A stretch of DNA of 64,000 nucleotides from Bradyrhizobium sp. 139 (GCF_023074175.1 NZ_JADPKS010000008.1:62001-126000), one strand, 5' to 3'; shown: positions 25,165 through 35,605, numbered from the stretch's first letter. The notes: generated by a model not told the origin, from the letters alone. A program made the numbers and translations.

Positions 25165-26139
25165 ATGACGAAGGATCGGTCACATTGCTGCACCCAGGGC
25201 GCCGTCGGCAAGGGGCCGGCGACGGCCAACGATGCGAAAGCAGCGATCCTTCCCAGTCCAACCGAGATCTCGCGCCGCTGGAGCTCACTGATCGGCGGAA
25301 CCTTTCACATGGGATCTGCCGACAGAGGCTTCGTCGAAGATGGCGAAGGTCCGGTGCGGCCCGTCACATTGTCGCCCTTTGCCATCGCTTGTCACGCCGT
25401 AAGCAATCTGCAATTTGGCGACTTCGTCCGTGCCACGGGCTACACGACGGAAGCCGAACGCTACGGCTGGAGTTTTGTCTTCGACGGGCTCCTGCCGGAA
25501 GAGACGCGCACCGCGCGCACGACGCGCGTTCAAGAAACGCCATGGTGGGTTCCCGTGCTGCGCGCCTATTGGGCGCAGCCGGAGGGACCGACGAGCAGCA
25601 TCCTCGACAGGCTCGATCACCCCGTGGTCCACGTCTCCTGGAATGACGCGAAGGCTTACTGCGAATGGTCCGGCACGCGCCTTCCGACCGAAGCGGAATG
25701 GGAGATGGCCGCACGCGGCGGATTGGACCAAGCCACCTATCCGTGGGGTAACGAGCTACAGCCCGACGGCGAGCATCGCTGCAATATCTGGCAGGGCAAC
25801 TTCCCCCACCGCAATGCCATGGATGACGGCTATCTCGGTACGGCGCCCGTTCACGCTTTTGCGCCCAACGAATATGGCCTGCATAATGCCGCCGGAAATG
25901 TCTGGGAATGGTGCGCGGACTATTTTTCGCCGAGCTACCACCGCCTCACAACATCTCACGATCCCTTGAACCGCGAACCAGCCCCGAACCGTTCGATGCG
26001 CGGCGGATCCTTCCTCTGCCACGAGTCCTACTGCAACCGCTACCGGGTCGCGGCGCGAAGCTCCGACACGCCCGACAGTTCGTCGAGCAACATCGGCTTC
26101 CGTGTCGTGCGCGCCGAACCGCTGCGGGATCCGGCATAG
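25165..26139 (+). CDS. Formylglycine-generating enzyme (sulfatase maturase)
   Basis: A 324-residue SUMF1/FGE-domain protein that oxidises the sulfatase cysteine to formylglycine. The domain runs from GGTFHMGS (about 44) to IGFRVVRAE. Motifs include [14 protein letters not shown] near 173-186, [12 protein letters not shown] near 243-254 and the catalytic [15 protein letters not shown]. Its two cysteines, 285 and 290, match the copper-binding pair of Streptomyces and human FGE, so this is an active-type maturase rather than a generic homologue. It has no signal peptide and lies directly between its probable client sulfatase and the ClC gene. Confidence 0.92.
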   Translation: MTKDRSHCCTQGAVGKGPATANDAKAAILPSPTEISRRWSSLIGGTFHMGSADRGFVEDGEGPVRPVTLSPFAIACHAVSNLQFGDFVRATGYTTEAERYGWSFVFDGLLPEETRTARTTRVQETPWWVPVLRAYWAQPEGPTSSILDRLDHPVVHVSWNDAKAYCEWSGTRLPTEAEWEMAARGGLDQATYPWGNELQPDGEHRCNIWQGNFPHRNAMDDGYLGTAPVHAFAPNEYGLHNAAGNVWEWCADYFSPSYHRLTTSHDPLNREPAPNRSMRGGSFLCHESYCNRYRVAARSSDTPDSSSSNIGFRVVRAEPLRDPA

Positions 26140-26140
26140 G

Positions 26141-27931
26141 ATGGCGCCGACGCCACATCCTCCGAAGCCGGCTCAAGCTCCCGGCATCCGTTTACTGCCG
26201 CTCTTCCTGCGCAACTTCGTGCGCAATCGCGAGACCGGCCTTGTGCTGGTCGCCATTGTCATCGGATTGCTCAGCGGCGTTCTCGTCGCCGCAATCTCGG
26301 GCCTCAGCCAGGTTTCACATGCGCTGCTGTTCGATATTCCCTTCGACGCACATCTCAGCGCCACCGGCGTGATTTCCTGGCAGCGCACGCTGCTGATCCC
26401 GATGCTCGGCGGCATGGTGCTCGCGCTGATCGGGCTGTACTTCGCGAGGCGCGTGAAGGGACAGCAGTTCGCCGACGCGATCGAGGCCAACGCTCTCTAT
26501 GGCGGCCGGGTGTCTTTTCGCGGCAGCTTGCTGATCTCGATCCAGACCCTGCTCTCCAACGGGTTCGGTGGATCGGTCGGACTGGAAGCCGGTTACACCC
26601 AGATCTGCTCGATGTTCGGCTCTCATGTCGGCCAGCGCCTGGCTGCACGGCGTAACGACATGCGGTTCTTGGTCGCCTGCGGCGCCGCCGGCGCCATCAG
26701 CGCCGCGTTTTCTGCACCTCTGGCCGGCGCCTTCTACGCCTTCGAGGTCGTGCTGGGCGCGTACACCTCCGCCGCACTCGTTCCCGTTACCGCGAGCGCT
26801 GTTACTGCGTGGCTGGTCGCGCGGCAATTGACGCACCAATCGTTCCTGATGGTGCCCGGCTTCCCCTCGCCGGTGTCCGTCGAGATGATCGGGCAAACCG
26901 TGCTGATCGGCGTCATCTGCGCCTTCGTCAGCATCCTCGTCATGCTCGCAGTCGCGTTCTCAGAGCGGTGCTTTCAGCGCATCACGGTATTCAAGGGATT
27001 CATGCGGCCGATCCTCGGAGGCCTGCTGCTCGGCGGTCTTGCCCTGCTGACGCCGACCGTACTGGGCGCCGGCCATGGCGCGATGCAGATCCTGCTTGTC
27101 AGCAATCCGACCTGGCTCCTGCTCACCACGACCATCGTGTTCAAGATCCTTGCCTCAGCCATCTCGCTCGGCTCGGGCTTCCGTGGCGGCCTGTTCTTCG
27201 CTTCGCTGCTGCTCGGCGCGCTGATCGGGCAGCTCTACAGCATCGTCCTGACCGGGCTCCTTCCTACGCTCGCCCTGCAACCCGGCACCGCTGCGATTGC
27301 CGCGCTGGCCGCACTGGGGACCGGCGTTCTGGGCGCGCCGTTCAGCATGGTCTGTCTCGCGCTCGAAATCACCGGCGATTTCTCCGTCACCGTTGGCGCG
27401 GTAGTCGCATCATCAGTCTGCGCGCTCATTGTCCGCGAGCTTTTCGGCTACAGCTTTGCGACATGGCGCTTCCATTTGCGTGGCGAGGTCATCCGTGGCC
27501 CGCAGGACATCGGCTGGGCCAGGCAAATGAGCGCGGCCTCCCTGATGCGCACGGATTTCGAGAACGCCCCGACGACAATGCCGATCGGCGAGGCGCAAAG
27601 GCTGTTTTCGCCGGCACTGGTACGCCAGGTCGTGCTGCGCGACCCCAACGACATTTATGCCGGCATCGTTCCCGCAGCGACGCTGCATTCGGTCGCCAAC
27701 AGGGACGACGAGCCGCTCGGATCGCTGGCGCAGCAACAGGATGAATGCCTGCTTCCGACTACGTCGGTTCGCGAGATCCTGAAAGCCTTCGAGCGCAGCG
27801 AGGCAGACGTCCTTGCAGTCGTTGACCGCACCGACAGTCGCACGGCGATCGGCACGCTGAGCGAATCCCACGTGCTGCGGACCTATGGCGAAGAACTTGA
27901 GCGTCGGAACCAGGAATTGTTTTCCCGGTAG
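26141..27931 (+). CDS. ClC family anion channel/transporter, atypical
   Basis: A 596-residue membrane protein of the ClC family with about ten to twelve helices and a C-terminal soluble part after residue 440 that may be a degenerate CBS region. The gating glutamate is present in GSVGLEAGYTQ (E149), and GGLFFASLLLG stands for the GIFAP motif. The GSGIP selectivity motif is not recognisable (KGQQFADAIEA instead). The position of the proton glutamate in E. coli ClC (FIIEEM) reads FYAFEVV, which places valine there by alignment. It starts 1 bp after the FGE stop. A role in moving sulfate or chloride during desulfation is inference. Confidence 0.85.
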   Translation: MAPTPHPPKPAQAPGIRLLPLFLRNFVRNRETGLVLVAIVIGLLSGVLVAAISGLSQVSHALLFDIPFDAHLSATGVISWQRTLLIPMLGGMVLALIGLYFARRVKGQQFADAIEANALYGGRVSFRGSLLISIQTLLSNGFGGSVGLEAGYTQICSMFGSHVGQRLAARRNDMRFLVACGAAGAISAAFSAPLAGAFYAFEVVLGAYTSAALVPVTASAVTAWLVARQLTHQSFLMVPGFPSPVSVEMIGQTVLIGVICAFVSILVMLAVAFSERCFQRITVFKGFMRPILGGLLLGGLALLTPTVLGAGHGAMQILLVSNPTWLLLTTTIVFKILASAISLGSGFRGGLFFASLLLGALIGQLYSIVLTGLLPTLALQPGTAAIAALAALGTGVLGAPFSMVCLALEITGDFSVTVGAVVASSVCALIVRELFGYSFATWRFHLRGEVIRGPQDIGWARQMSAASLMRTDFENAPTTMPIGEAQRLFSPALVRQVVLRDPNDIYAGIVPAATLHSVANRDDEPLGSLAQQQDECLLPTTSVREILKAFERSEADVLAVVDRTDSRTAIGTLSESHVLRTYGEELERRNQELFSR

Positions 27932-27998
27932 CCAGTCAAAGTCCGGATTTGAGCATGGCCTTGCCGGAAAGCCGCTCCGCGCTTTTGCGGATCATGCT

Positions 27999-28721
27999 CT
28001 ACGGCCGCAGATCCATGTCGATACGCACGAAATCGCCGCGATAGGTGACTTCGCCGAGATAGATCACGGTGCGGTCCCGGGTCGTGAAGACACGACGGAC
28101 TTCGGCCACGGGGGAGTTCAGGGGCACGCGCAGCAGCCGCGCCGCCTCGAGATCCGCGGTACCGATCGTCAGGGTCTGACGGGCGCTGGCGATCGCGGGA
28201 TCCCTGAGATCGTTGAGGATCGGGATCACGGTCTCGTTGCGGAAGCGCTTTGGCGACCTGCGAAAGATCTTCTCGTCGAGATAGATGGAAATGACGCAGT
28301 AAGGCTGCGTCTGGCGTGAGTGCAGGCGGCGCATGAAGACGTATTTCTCGGCCGGCTTGCCGTCTTCGGGAAGCAGCGGCGCATCGCTACGGCTTTCCGA
28401 GATGTTGATGATCTCGGGCGAGGTGTCGCGGTACATGTCGGCGAGATCAGACAGCGTAGTCTCAACCTTGAGCCAGCGATCCTGTCGCACGCTGCCCGTG
28501 ACAAACGTGCCGCGTCCCTGCTGGGCCTCGATGACGCCGTCGCGGGCAAGCAGCTCGACCGCCTGACGGATCGTGACGCGCGACACGCCGAACTCGACCG
28601 CAAGCTCCTCATTGGCTGGCAGGCGAAAGCCCCGGGTCCAGGTGCCGCGCGCAATCCGCTGGCGGAAGATGTCGGCAATCTGCGCGTATTTGGGGACGTG
28701 ACTGTCGGAACTCAATTCCAT
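27999..28721 (-). CDS. GntR family transcriptional regulator, HutC/UTRA type
   Basis: A 240-residue regulator with an N-terminal winged helix-turn-helix (about 8-75; ELAVEFGVSRVTIRQAVELL) and a C-terminal UTRA domain that ends VTYRGDFVRIDMDLRP. It lies 29 bp downstream of the GMC oxidoreductase gene on the same strand, so it is the third gene of an enolase-GMC-GntR operon. It probably senses a metabolite of that pathway. The gene converges with the ClC gene with only 67 bp between them. Confidence 0.9.
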   Translation of the reverse strand: MELSSDSHVPKYAQIADIFRQRIARGTWTRGFRLPANEELAVEFGVSRVTIRQAVELLARDGVIEAQQGRGTFVTGSVRQDRWLKVETTLSDLADMYRDTSPEIINISESRSDAPLLPEDGKPAEKYVFMRRLHSRQTQPYCVISIYLDEKIFRRSPKRFRNETVIPILNDLRDPAIASARQTLTIGTADLEAARLLRVPLNSPVAEVRRVFTTRDRTVIYLGEVTYRGDFVRIDMDLRP

Positions 28722-28750
28722 CTCGTCCTCCCGAATTCAGGGCCGCGCCA

Positions 28751-30346
28751 TCATGCCATGACCAGCGCAGCGCCACGTTCGCCGATCATCAGGCTGGTCG
28801 CATTGGTGTTGGCTGAGGTGATCTGCGGCATCACCGAGGCGTCGATCACGCGCAGCCGCTCGACGCCGCGCACGCGCAGCTGCGGATCGAGCACGGCCTG
28901 CGCGTCCCGGCCCATGCGACAGGTTCCGACACAGTGAAACACTGTGCCGCCGGTGTTGCGCGCGAAATCCCACAGGCCGACATCGTCCCTTGCTGCCTCT
29001 CCCGGCACCACTTCGACGTCCCAGAGCGGCCGAAACGCCTTCTGCTGATAGATTTCGCGCAGGATCTTCAGGCCCGCAACGATGGTCTTGCGATCGATCT
29101 CTTCGGCGAAATAGTTGGGTGCGATCCGCGGCTGCTCGAACGGATCGGTCGAGCTGATCGCAAGCTGGCCGCGCGACTTTCCGTGGCATTGCCAGACCGA
29201 AGCCGTAAATCCGGAATAGGTGTGAAGGGGCTCACCGGGCTTGTCGACCGACAGCGGCATCACGTTGAACTGCACGTCCGGCCGGCCGCCGACGGCGTAT
29301 TCGGTGCAGGCCGCGCCGCCCACCTGCCCTGCGCCGACCGTCAACGGGCCGCTGCCTGCCAGGATCCATTGCAGGCCCATCTTCGCAAGCTCGACCGGAT
29401 TTCGGACCTGATCGTTGAGCGAGATCCGCTCCTTCAGGCGGACGATCAGCCGGGCCTGATAATGGTCCTGAAGATTGGCGCCGACTTCCGGAGCATCGGC
29501 AATGACGGGAATGCCGAGCTTGTGCAGTAGATCAGCCGGACCGACGCCGGAGAGCTGGAGGATCTGCGGCGACTGCAGCGCCCCGCCCGACAGGATGACC
29601 TCGCGATCGGCTGTCGCGCGGTGCACCTGTCCCTTGCTGATCCATTCGACGCCGGTCGCAACGCGACCGTTGAAAATGACCTTGCTGACATGCGCATGGG
29701 TGATGATGGAGAGGTTCGAACGGCCGGCAACGGGTTGCAGAAACGCAGAGGCGGAGCTGGTCCGCCAGTGACGTCCGATGCCGAGCTGGTAGGTGCCGAC
29801 GCCGAGCGTGGTTGCGCCGTTGAAGTCCGGATTGCGCGGCAGGCCGAGCTGCACACCCGCCTCGACCCAGGCCCTGGATGCCGGATTGTCGTTGCGGAGA
29901 TCGGAGACCTCGAACTCCCCAAGCCCGCCGTGAAACTGGCTCTCGCCGCCGCAGTAGCGTTCGTAGCGCCGGAAATACGGCAGGAGTTCGCGATAGCTCC
30001 AGCCGTCGGCGCCAAGGCGTTCCCAATCGTCAAAATCCTCGTGCTGGCCCCGGATGTAGATCAGGCCGTTGATCGATGAGGAGCCGCCGAGCACGCGGCC
30101 ACGCGGCCAGACGATGGCGCGACCGCCGCTCCCTTCCGAAGGCTCGGTTTTGAACAGACGCGAGAAGCGCTCGTTGTAGATGGTCCGGTAGTACCCGACC
30201 GGAAGCTTGAGCCAAAAATTCCGGTCCGATCCGCCGGCTTCCAGCAGCAGCACGCGGCAGGCGGGATCGGCCGACAACCGGTTTGCCACAACGCAGCCGG
30301 CCGAGCCCGCGCCGACGATGATGTAGTCGTAGCCGTGCGATGACAT
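28751..30346 (-). CDS. GMC family FAD-dependent oxidoreductase (choline dehydrogenase-like)
   Basis: A 531-residue glucose-methanol-choline oxidoreductase that oxidises an alcohol. The FAD motif IIVGAGSAGCVVANRLS begins at residue 9, PRGRVLGGSSSINGLIYIRG is the first GMC signature (about 80-99), and SGGALQSPQILQLSGVGP the second (about 253-270). The catalytic histidine is in VFHCVGTCRMGRD and the second active-site residue is the asparagine of ANTNATSLMIGE. There is no signal peptide. Its start shares one base with the stop of the enolase-superfamily gene (TGATG), so the two enzymes are co-translated and probably act in one pathway. Confidence 0.92.
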   Translation of the reverse strand: MSSHGYDYIIVGAGSAGCVVANRLSADPACRVLLLEAGGSDRNFWLKLPVGYYRTIYNERFSRLFKTEPSEGSGGRAIVWPRGRVLGGSSSINGLIYIRGQHEDFDDWERLGADGWSYRELLPYFRRYERYCGGESQFHGGLGEFEVSDLRNDNPASRAWVEAGVQLGLPRNPDFNGATTLGVGTYQLGIGRHWRTSSASAFLQPVAGRSNLSIITHAHVSKVIFNGRVATGVEWISKGQVHRATADREVILSGGALQSPQILQLSGVGPADLLHKLGIPVIADAPEVGANLQDHYQARLIVRLKERISLNDQVRNPVELAKMGLQWILAGSGPLTVGAGQVGGAACTEYAVGGRPDVQFNVMPLSVDKPGEPLHTYSGFTASVWQCHGKSRGQLAISSTDPFEQPRIAPNYFAEEIDRKTIVAGLKILREIYQQKAFRPLWDVEVVPGEAARDDVGLWDFARNTGGTVFHCVGTCRMGRDAQAVLDPQLRVRGVERLRVIDASVMPQITSANTNATSLMIGERGAALVMA

Positions 30347-31473
30347 CAGGCGGTCCGGTACTGTTCGATCGACGCAAGATCAGGCGTGAGGCCGAGACCC
30401 GCCCCGTCGCCGAGTTCGATCGTTCCGTCCTGGACATCAAGCACGGGGCCACAGAAGCGATCGCGCAGCGGGTTCTCATTGCTATCGACTTCCAGCAGCC
30501 CGTCGCCGCCGACGCCGGCCAGAAGATGGGCCGATGCGAGAAGTCCGACGCCGGCGCCAAGATAATGCGGACAGAACATCTTTCCTGACTGGAGGATGTC
30601 GCGGGCGATGCCCGCGCAAGCCGAGAGTCCGCCCCATTTCGCAATGTCGGGCTGGACAACGCCGAGAACCGGCTCGCTCAGCACCTCGGCGAAGCCTGTA
30701 TGGCTTGCGATGTTCTCGCCGGCCGCGAGCGGAAAGCGGATGGCTTCGTGCAGCTGTTTCCATTCCCGCCGCGGGCGGTCGGCGCGGATCGGCTCCTCGA
30801 GCCAACCAAGGCCGAAGGCCTCCAGCCGCGGAGCAAGCTCAAGCGCCTGCGCGATGGTCCAGCCCTGGTTGACGTCGGCGGCGAGCAGGCCCTCGCCAAC
30901 AAGCCGCCGCAGGGCTGCCAGATTGGCACGGTCGACCGCCGGATCAAAACCTATCTTCAGCTTCAGGGCGCGGTAGCCGCGCGCGAGGGCTGCCTCCGCG
31001 GCTCGCTCTGATCCTGCCGGATTGATGCCGCTGGCATACACCTTGATTCTGTTCCGAGATCCGCCGAGCAACTTCCACAGCGCAACGTTCTGGCGGCGCG
31101 CGTAGAGATCCCAGACAGCAAGATCGATGCCGGCGATCGACTGCGCGAACGGCCCCGCTTCGCCGGATTGCAGCGCGAGCACCGAGGTTCCCTGCGTCAG
31201 GCGCTCGAAAGTGGCTGATGGCTCTTGCGCCTTAAATCCGACAAGGGCCGGCGCGAGCACCTCGTTGACCAGCCGAACACGATGCTCGGCGCCCGGCGCT
31301 GGAAAATTGCACCACACCTCACCCCAACCCACGTGACCGTCCGTATCCTCGACTCGAACGAAAACGGCCGGCCGATCCGCCATCCGCCCGAACGAGGTGA
31401 TGACGTGTGTCGTCAACGGATAGCGATAGCCGAAAGCCTGGACGCTGCGAATGGTGAAGGACGGCGATGTCAT
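30346..31473 (-). CDS. Enolase superfamily enzyme, mandelate racemase/muconate lactonizing type
   Basis: A 375-residue member of the MR/MLE group, which abstracts a proton next to a carboxylate (racemases, sugar-acid dehydratases, cycloisomerases). The catalytic K-x-K lies in RALKLKIGFDP, metal ligands in LAADVNQGW, GWLEEPI and AAGENIASH, then VQPDIAKWGG and the catalytic histidine in CPHYLGAGVG. The start at 31473 (MTSPSFTIRS) gives the usual family length; an alternative ATG at 31524 would place the start inside the promoter region of the divergent operon. A sugar-acid dehydratase or racemase is most likely; the substrate is unknown. Confidence 0.88.
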   Translation of the reverse strand: MTSPSFTIRSVQAFGYRYPLTTHVITSFGRMADRPAVFVRVEDTDGHVGWGEVWCNFPAPGAEHRVRLVNEVLAPALVGFKAQEPSATFERLTQGTSVLALQSGEAGPFAQSIAGIDLAVWDLYARRQNVALWKLLGGSRNRIKVYASGINPAGSERAAEAALARGYRALKLKIGFDPAVDRANLAALRRLVGEGLLAADVNQGWTIAQALELAPRLEAFGLGWLEEPIRADRPRREWKQLHEAIRFPLAAGENIASHTGFAEVLSEPVLGVVQPDIAKWGGLSACAGIARDILQSGKMFCPHYLGAGVGLLASAHLLAGVGGDGLLEVDSNENPLRDRFCGPVLDVQDGTIELGDGAGLGLTPDLASIEQYRTA

Positions 31474-31519
31474 GCGCGGAAGGCCTGCGACGCCTACGAC
31501 CAAAGGCGCCTCTTGTATG

Positions 31520-31541
31520 GTCATCCTATTTATAATATGAC
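31520..31541. promoter_or_regulatory. Candidate shared promoter/operator of divergent operons
   Basis: GTCAT (31520-31524) and ATGAC (31537-31541) form an inverted repeat around an AT-rich core that contains an exact TATAAT (31531-31536, plus strand). The site lies between the enolase-superfamily gene (minus) and the TauABC-type genes (plus). No convincing -35 box was found for the plus strand, which would suit activator-dependent transcription. It is a plausible binding site for the GntR protein at 27999-28721. Confidence 0.35.
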
Positions 31542-31579
31542 TTTCGAAAACATCAACTGCTATCCGGTGGACGCGTCGA

Positions 31580-32350
31580 ATGGATGGAGCTGGCGTGAGA
31601 CGCTTTGGTCTCGGATCGATTCCGTGGATCGGTGCAATCCTGCTCTGGTACGCGGTGCGCTGGAGCGGCTTCGTCAACCTCTCGCTGATCCCCGCCCCGC
31701 ACCAGGTCGCCGCGAAGTTCTTCGAGCTTCTCACCAAAGAAGGCCTCCTCATCGACATCTTCGCCTCGACCAGACGCGTCTTCTTCGGCGTCGCGCTCGG
31801 GATCCTCGTCGCGGTGCCGGTGGGCTTCCTGCTCGGCTGGTATCGCCCGGCCCGCACCTTCGCCGACCCCATGATCAACTTCTTCCGCGCGCTGCCACCA
31901 ATCGCTCTGATCCCGCTGGTGATCGTCTATTTCGGCGTGGACGAGGTCGCAAAGCTCGTCATCCTGGTCTATGCGTCGTTCTTCTCCGGGGTAATCGTGA
32001 TGTATGAAGGCGTCTCGCAAATCACGCCGCTCTATATCCGCGTGGCGCAGACGCTCGGCGCCAATCAGGCGGAAATCTTCCGCAAGGTCATCATCCCCCT
32101 CACCGTCCCGCACATCCTCACCGCGCTGCGGGTCGCATTGGGTGTGGCCTGGGCGACGCTGGTGGCGTCCGAACTAATCGCGGCCCAGCGCGGACTTGGC
32201 GCGATGATCCAGAATGCCTCGACCTATTTCCTGCTCGACGTCATCTATGTCGGCATCATCTGCATCGGCCTGATCGCACTGATCATGGACATGATCTTGC
32301 GCAAGATCACAGCGCGGCTGCTGGTGTGGCAGGATCGGGCCATCGCATGA
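31580..32350 (+). CDS. ABC permease, TauC/SsuC (nitrate/sulfonate/taurine) type
   Basis: A 256-residue permease of the NitT/TauT family with about six membrane spans. The segment FFRALPPIALIPLVIVYFG and the EAA-type loop TLGANQAEIFRKVIIP are characteristic. The start is uncertain: ATG 31580 begins MDGAGVRRFG, while GTG 31595 has a better placed GGAG site. It is the first gene of a three-gene importer operon, permease, ATPase, receptor, that is divergent from the enolase/GMC operon. Cargo is unknown and need not be a sulfonate. Confidence 0.9.
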   Translation: MDGAGVRRFGLGSIPWIGAILLWYAVRWSGFVNLSLIPAPHQVAAKFFELLTKEGLLIDIFASTRRVFFGVALGILVAVPVGFLLGWYRPARTFADPMINFFRALPPIALIPLVIVYFGVDEVAKLVILVYASFFSGVIVMYEGVSQITPLYIRVAQTLGANQAEIFRKVIIPLTVPHILTALRVALGVAWATLVASELIAAQRGLGAMIQNASTYFLLDVIYVGIICIGLIALIMDMILRKITARLLVWQDRAIA

Positions 32351-33156
32351 CAAAGCGTGCGCAGTTCGACAACGTCTCGTTGTCGTTCGAGACCCCGAAG
32401 GGCCGCCTCAACGTCGTCGAGGACGTCAGCTACGACATCAACGATGGCGATTTCATCGCGGTGATCGGCCCCTCCGGCTGTGGCAAGACCACGATGATGA
32501 GCATGCTCGCCGGCTTCCAAAAGCCGACGACCGGCAATGTGCTGTTCGACGGACGTCCCGTCGCGGGTCCCGGACCCGAGCGCGGCGTCATCTTTCAGGA
32601 ATATGGCGTCTTCCCGTGGCTGACGGTGAAGCAGAACATCGCTTTCGGCCTGACGCTCAGCGCCAACCGCGTCGCGGCAGGCGAAAGGGACGCGATCTGC
32701 GATCACTATCTCGGCCTGATGGGACTTTCCGATTTCGCCAGCTCCTATCCGAAGCATTTGTCCGGCGGCATGCGCCAGCGGCTCGCGATCGCACGTGCCT
32801 ACGCCGTCAAGCCGCAGTTCCTGCTGATGGACGAACCGTTCGGCGCACTGGATGCCCAAACCCGCTCCAACATGCAGAACCTGCTGCTAAAGGTGCTCGA
32901 GACTGAAGGCAAGACGGTCATGCTGATCACCCACTCTGTGGAAGAGGCCATCTACCTCGCCTCTCGCATCGTGGTGGTGACCGCGCGGCCGGCGCGGATC
33001 AGGGAGATCATCGACGTGCCGTTCGCCTATCCGCGCGATGAATCAATTCAGGAGAGGCCCGAATTCGGCGAGCTGCGAAGCTATATCAGGCAGCTCGTCA
33101 TGGACGAGTATCGCGCGCAGCAGGCGCAAATGCGTCCGGCATCATTCTCGGAATAA
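32347..33156 (+). CDS. ABC ATPase, TauB/SsuB type
   Basis: A 269-residue ATPase with Walker A GPSGCGKTT, signature LSGGMRQRLAIARAY (the GGMRQR form is typical of the TauB/SsuB/NrtD group), Walker B FLLMDEPFGALD and switch histidine in LITHSVEEAI. The start at 32347 overlaps the permease stop (ATGA). It drives the importer together with the permease at 31580 and the receptor at 33179. Confidence 0.92.
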   Translation: MTKRAQFDNVSLSFETPKGRLNVVEDVSYDINDGDFIAVIGPSGCGKTTMMSMLAGFQKPTTGNVLFDGRPVAGPGPERGVIFQEYGVFPWLTVKQNIAFGLTLSANRVAAGERDAICDHYLGLMGLSDFASSYPKHLSGGMRQRLAIARAYAVKPQFLLMDEPFGALDAQTRSNMQNLLLKVLETEGKTVMLITHSVEEAIYLASRIVVVTARPARIREIIDVPFAYPRDESIQERPEFGELRSYIRQLVMDEYRAQQAQMRPASFSE

Positions 33157-33178
33157 CAAACAAAACGGAGGATACACC

Positions 33179-34174
33179 ATGGATCGCAGACAATTTCTGA
33201 CCACCACCGCGGGCCTTGCCCTGGGGTCGCTCACCGTCGCAGCGCCCGCGATCGCACAGGCAAAAACGAAGGTTCGCGTCGGCTATCTCCACACCGTCGC
33301 CGTCGACGGCCAGATCTGGACCGGCATGGATCGCGGCTCCTTCGAGAAACAGGGGCTCGATCTCGAGCTGCGGCAGTTCAACACCGGCCTCGAGATCTTC
33401 CAGGCGCTGATCGGCGGCAGTCTCGACGTGCTGGCCACCGGCGCCGTGCTCTCGAACTTCCCGGCTCGGGGTCAGGGCAAGGTGTTCCTGATCAACGACA
33501 TTGAGGTCGCGACCGCGCAGCTCTGGGTTCGCGGCGACCACGGCATCAAGTCGTTCGAGGACCTGAAGGGCAAGCGGATCGCGACCGCGACCGGTACCAC
33601 CGCGCATGTGTTCCTGGATACGGCGCTTCGCGCCAACAAGGTCGATCCGAAGGAGGTCGAACTCGTCAACCAGACCATGCCAGCCGCCGTGACCGCCTTT
33701 ATCTCCGGCGCGGTACCGGCCGTCGCTCTTTGGGTGCCCTTCAACGTCACGGTTCGCGACAAGGTGCCAGGCGCGGTCAAGCTCGCCGATGCATCAGCCT
33801 ACTATCCAAAGGCCGCTATCATCGGCGGCTGGGCGGCGGCCAACGATTATTACGAGCCGAACAAGGAAACGCTGGCGAAGCTGATCCGTGGTTGGGCGGA
33901 TGCCAATGACTACATTATCGCGAACAGCACCGAAGCGATGGATAAGCTGCAGAAGGGTCACTATAGCCAAACACCGCTGGCCGACATCAACGAGTCATTC
34001 AAGGCCCAGAAGATGTTCACGTCCAAGGACTGGAAGCGAATGTATTCCGACGGAACGGTCACGAACTGGCTGCAGCAATCGACCGATTTTTTCATGGCCA
34101 ATGCCGGCATCAAGGACTCTACGCCGGCAAGCAAATATTTCGATTCCAGCCTATATCTAAAAACGATTGTGTGA
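33179..34174 (+). CDS. ABC substrate-binding protein, NitT/TauT family
   Basis: A 331-residue periplasmic receptor of the SsuA/TauA/ThiY class. The N-terminus MDRRQFLTTTAGLALGS is a Tat-like signal that ends near AIAQA (residue 28). The mature protein has the family core GYLHTVAVDGQIWTGMD and FEDLKGKRIATATGTTAHVF. An ACGGAGG site lies 6 bp before ATG 33179; a longer in-frame extension to 33038 would overlap the ATPase gene and lack a signal. It is the last gene before the IS element. Confidence 0.9.
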   Translation: MDRRQFLTTTAGLALGSLTVAAPAIAQAKTKVRVGYLHTVAVDGQIWTGMDRGSFEKQGLDLELRQFNTGLEIFQALIGGSLDVLATGAVLSNFPARGQGKVFLINDIEVATAQLWVRGDHGIKSFEDLKGKRIATATGTTAHVFLDTALRANKVDPKEVELVNQTMPAAVTAFISGAVPAVALWVPFNVTVRDKVPGAVKLADASAYYPKAAIIGGWAAANDYYEPNKETLAKLIRGWADANDYIIANSTEAMDKLQKGHYSQTPLADINESFKAQKMFTSKDWKRMYSDGTVTNWLQQSTDFFMANAGIKDSTPASKYFDSSLYLKTIV

Positions 34175-34386
34175 CCTTGATCGCGGAAGCTGGCGGCTCC
34201 GCTGCAAAGACGCCGTCGCACCCGCGCTCTCTACATCTTAGAGAAGCTTTCGTGTGAAAGTTAATCAGTCGATGATGTGGGGCTCCGGTTTACTCGAAAC
34301 CTTACCAGGCTGAACCGGACTCCATTTTGTATGAAAGCTAAGCCAACACAGCTGCGCTTCATTGCCCTGCTAATTCACTGTAGGAC

Positions 34387-34413
34387 TGAACCGCCCCGGG
34401 ATTGCCGGAAGCC
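34387..34413 (+). repeat. Left inverted repeat of the IS3-family element
   Basis: It starts TGAACCGCCCCGGGATTGCC and matches the reverse complement of 35606-35632 at 23 of the first 25 positions. Confidence 0.85.
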
Positions 34414-34425
34414 ATTTGGTTTAAG

Positions 34426-35582
<1,157 letters not shown>

Positions 35583-35605
35583 GGCTCCACCTTCTCAAGA
35601 GTTGG

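Noticed and set aside
34174..34386. Possible terminator after the TauA-type receptor gene
   Set aside because: Short complementary stretches exist but there is no stable stem with a T-run.
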